This document shows positions 31,898-32,073 of a DNA stretch of 32,073 bases, in pieces. A model generated the notes under the pieces. It was not told the DNA's origin and did not search any database. It saw only the letters and a list, made by a program, of their open reading frames with translations. The stretch lies in the NCBI GenBank assembly GCA_947624875.1, contig CANQMA010000019.1, positions 1 to 32,073 of the forward strand, written 5' to 3'. Every line of letters begins with the position of its first letter. Within the stretch, counting starts at the first letter, position 1. The translations under genes were made by a program, and so were the position numbers. This DNA is from an uncultured Lachnospiraceae bacterium (lineage in GTDB: Bacteria > Bacillota > Clostridia > Lachnospirales > Lachnospiraceae).

Positions 31898-32073
31898 CAA
31901 TATCCTTCTTTCTTTTCTAATTATTGTATGATTCTGGCGATTCATGTGTTCCATAGAAACATTACAAAAAGGAATTTTGCAGTATCAGACTGGCAGTGCT
32001 GACTTGAAACAGTAAATTCTACTTTGTAAGATTAAATTCTACCGAAGATAAAAACTATGATAAAAAGATAGTT
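31898..32073. other. Window edge, no gene seen
   Basis: There is no supported coding frame. Two direct copies of TAAATTCTAC at 32013-32022 and 32033-32042 are 20 bases apart. No clear promoter for the lysis pair is visible. Confidence 0.5.

Overview
The window looks like chromosomal DNA of a low-to-mid GC Gram-positive anaerobe of the Clostridia, most likely Lachnospiraceae. The basis is the gene order pyrH-frr-uppS-cdsA-dxr-rseP-ispG-polC, the Gram-positive PolC replicase, strong AGGAGG-type ribosome sites, occasional TTG/GTG starts, and a methylerythritol-phosphate isoprenoid pathway. The assignment rests on recognised families and gene order, not on a database search.

Layout. (1) 47-630: RelB-type antitoxin with a RelE/ParE-type toxin that seems C-terminally shortened. 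(2) 680-1621: DUF4037 protein. (3) 1761-12806: housekeeping operon, all on +, covering UMP kinase, ribosome recycling factor, undecaprenyl-PP synthase, CDP-diglyceride synthase, DXP reductoisomerase, site-2 protease, IspG and PolC. It links nucleotide supply, translation, envelope lipid carriers and replication. (4) 12819-14506: alpha/beta hydrolase and AlkD-like DNA glycosylase, closed by a bidirectional terminator shared with (5), a Na+/alanine symporter on - (14601-16019). (6) 16020-16538: a 519-base divergent intergenic region with a highly structured element and a 67-bp tandem repeat. (7) 16539-19420: fruK-fruA fructose uptake and phosphorylation. (8) 19421-19689: a second structured intergenic element, a three-way junction, ahead of (9) a secreted DUF4886/SGNH protein with Ig-like and FN3-like domains (19690-21294).

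(10) 21421-29821: the most interesting region, visibly more AT-rich. An SsuABC/NMT1-type ABC importer (binding lipoprotein, permease, ATPase) runs with almost no gap into a Dlt-like surface acylation cassette: SGNH/DltD-like protein, AlgI/DltB-like MBOAT, AMP-forming acid ligase, acyl carrier protein. A lipoprotein follows behind an internal terminator. The arrangement suggests that a small carboxylic acid is imported, adenylated, loaded on the carrier protein, passed across the membrane by the MBOAT and esterified to a surface polymer. The substrate and acceptor are unknown.

(11) 29898-30716: short-chain dehydrogenase on -. (12) 30789-30860: tRNA-Glu(CUC) with a clear promoter and terminator. 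(13) 30946-31897: phage-type holin and amidase on -, probably the edge or a remnant of a prophage near the tRNA. The window ends before this can be settled.
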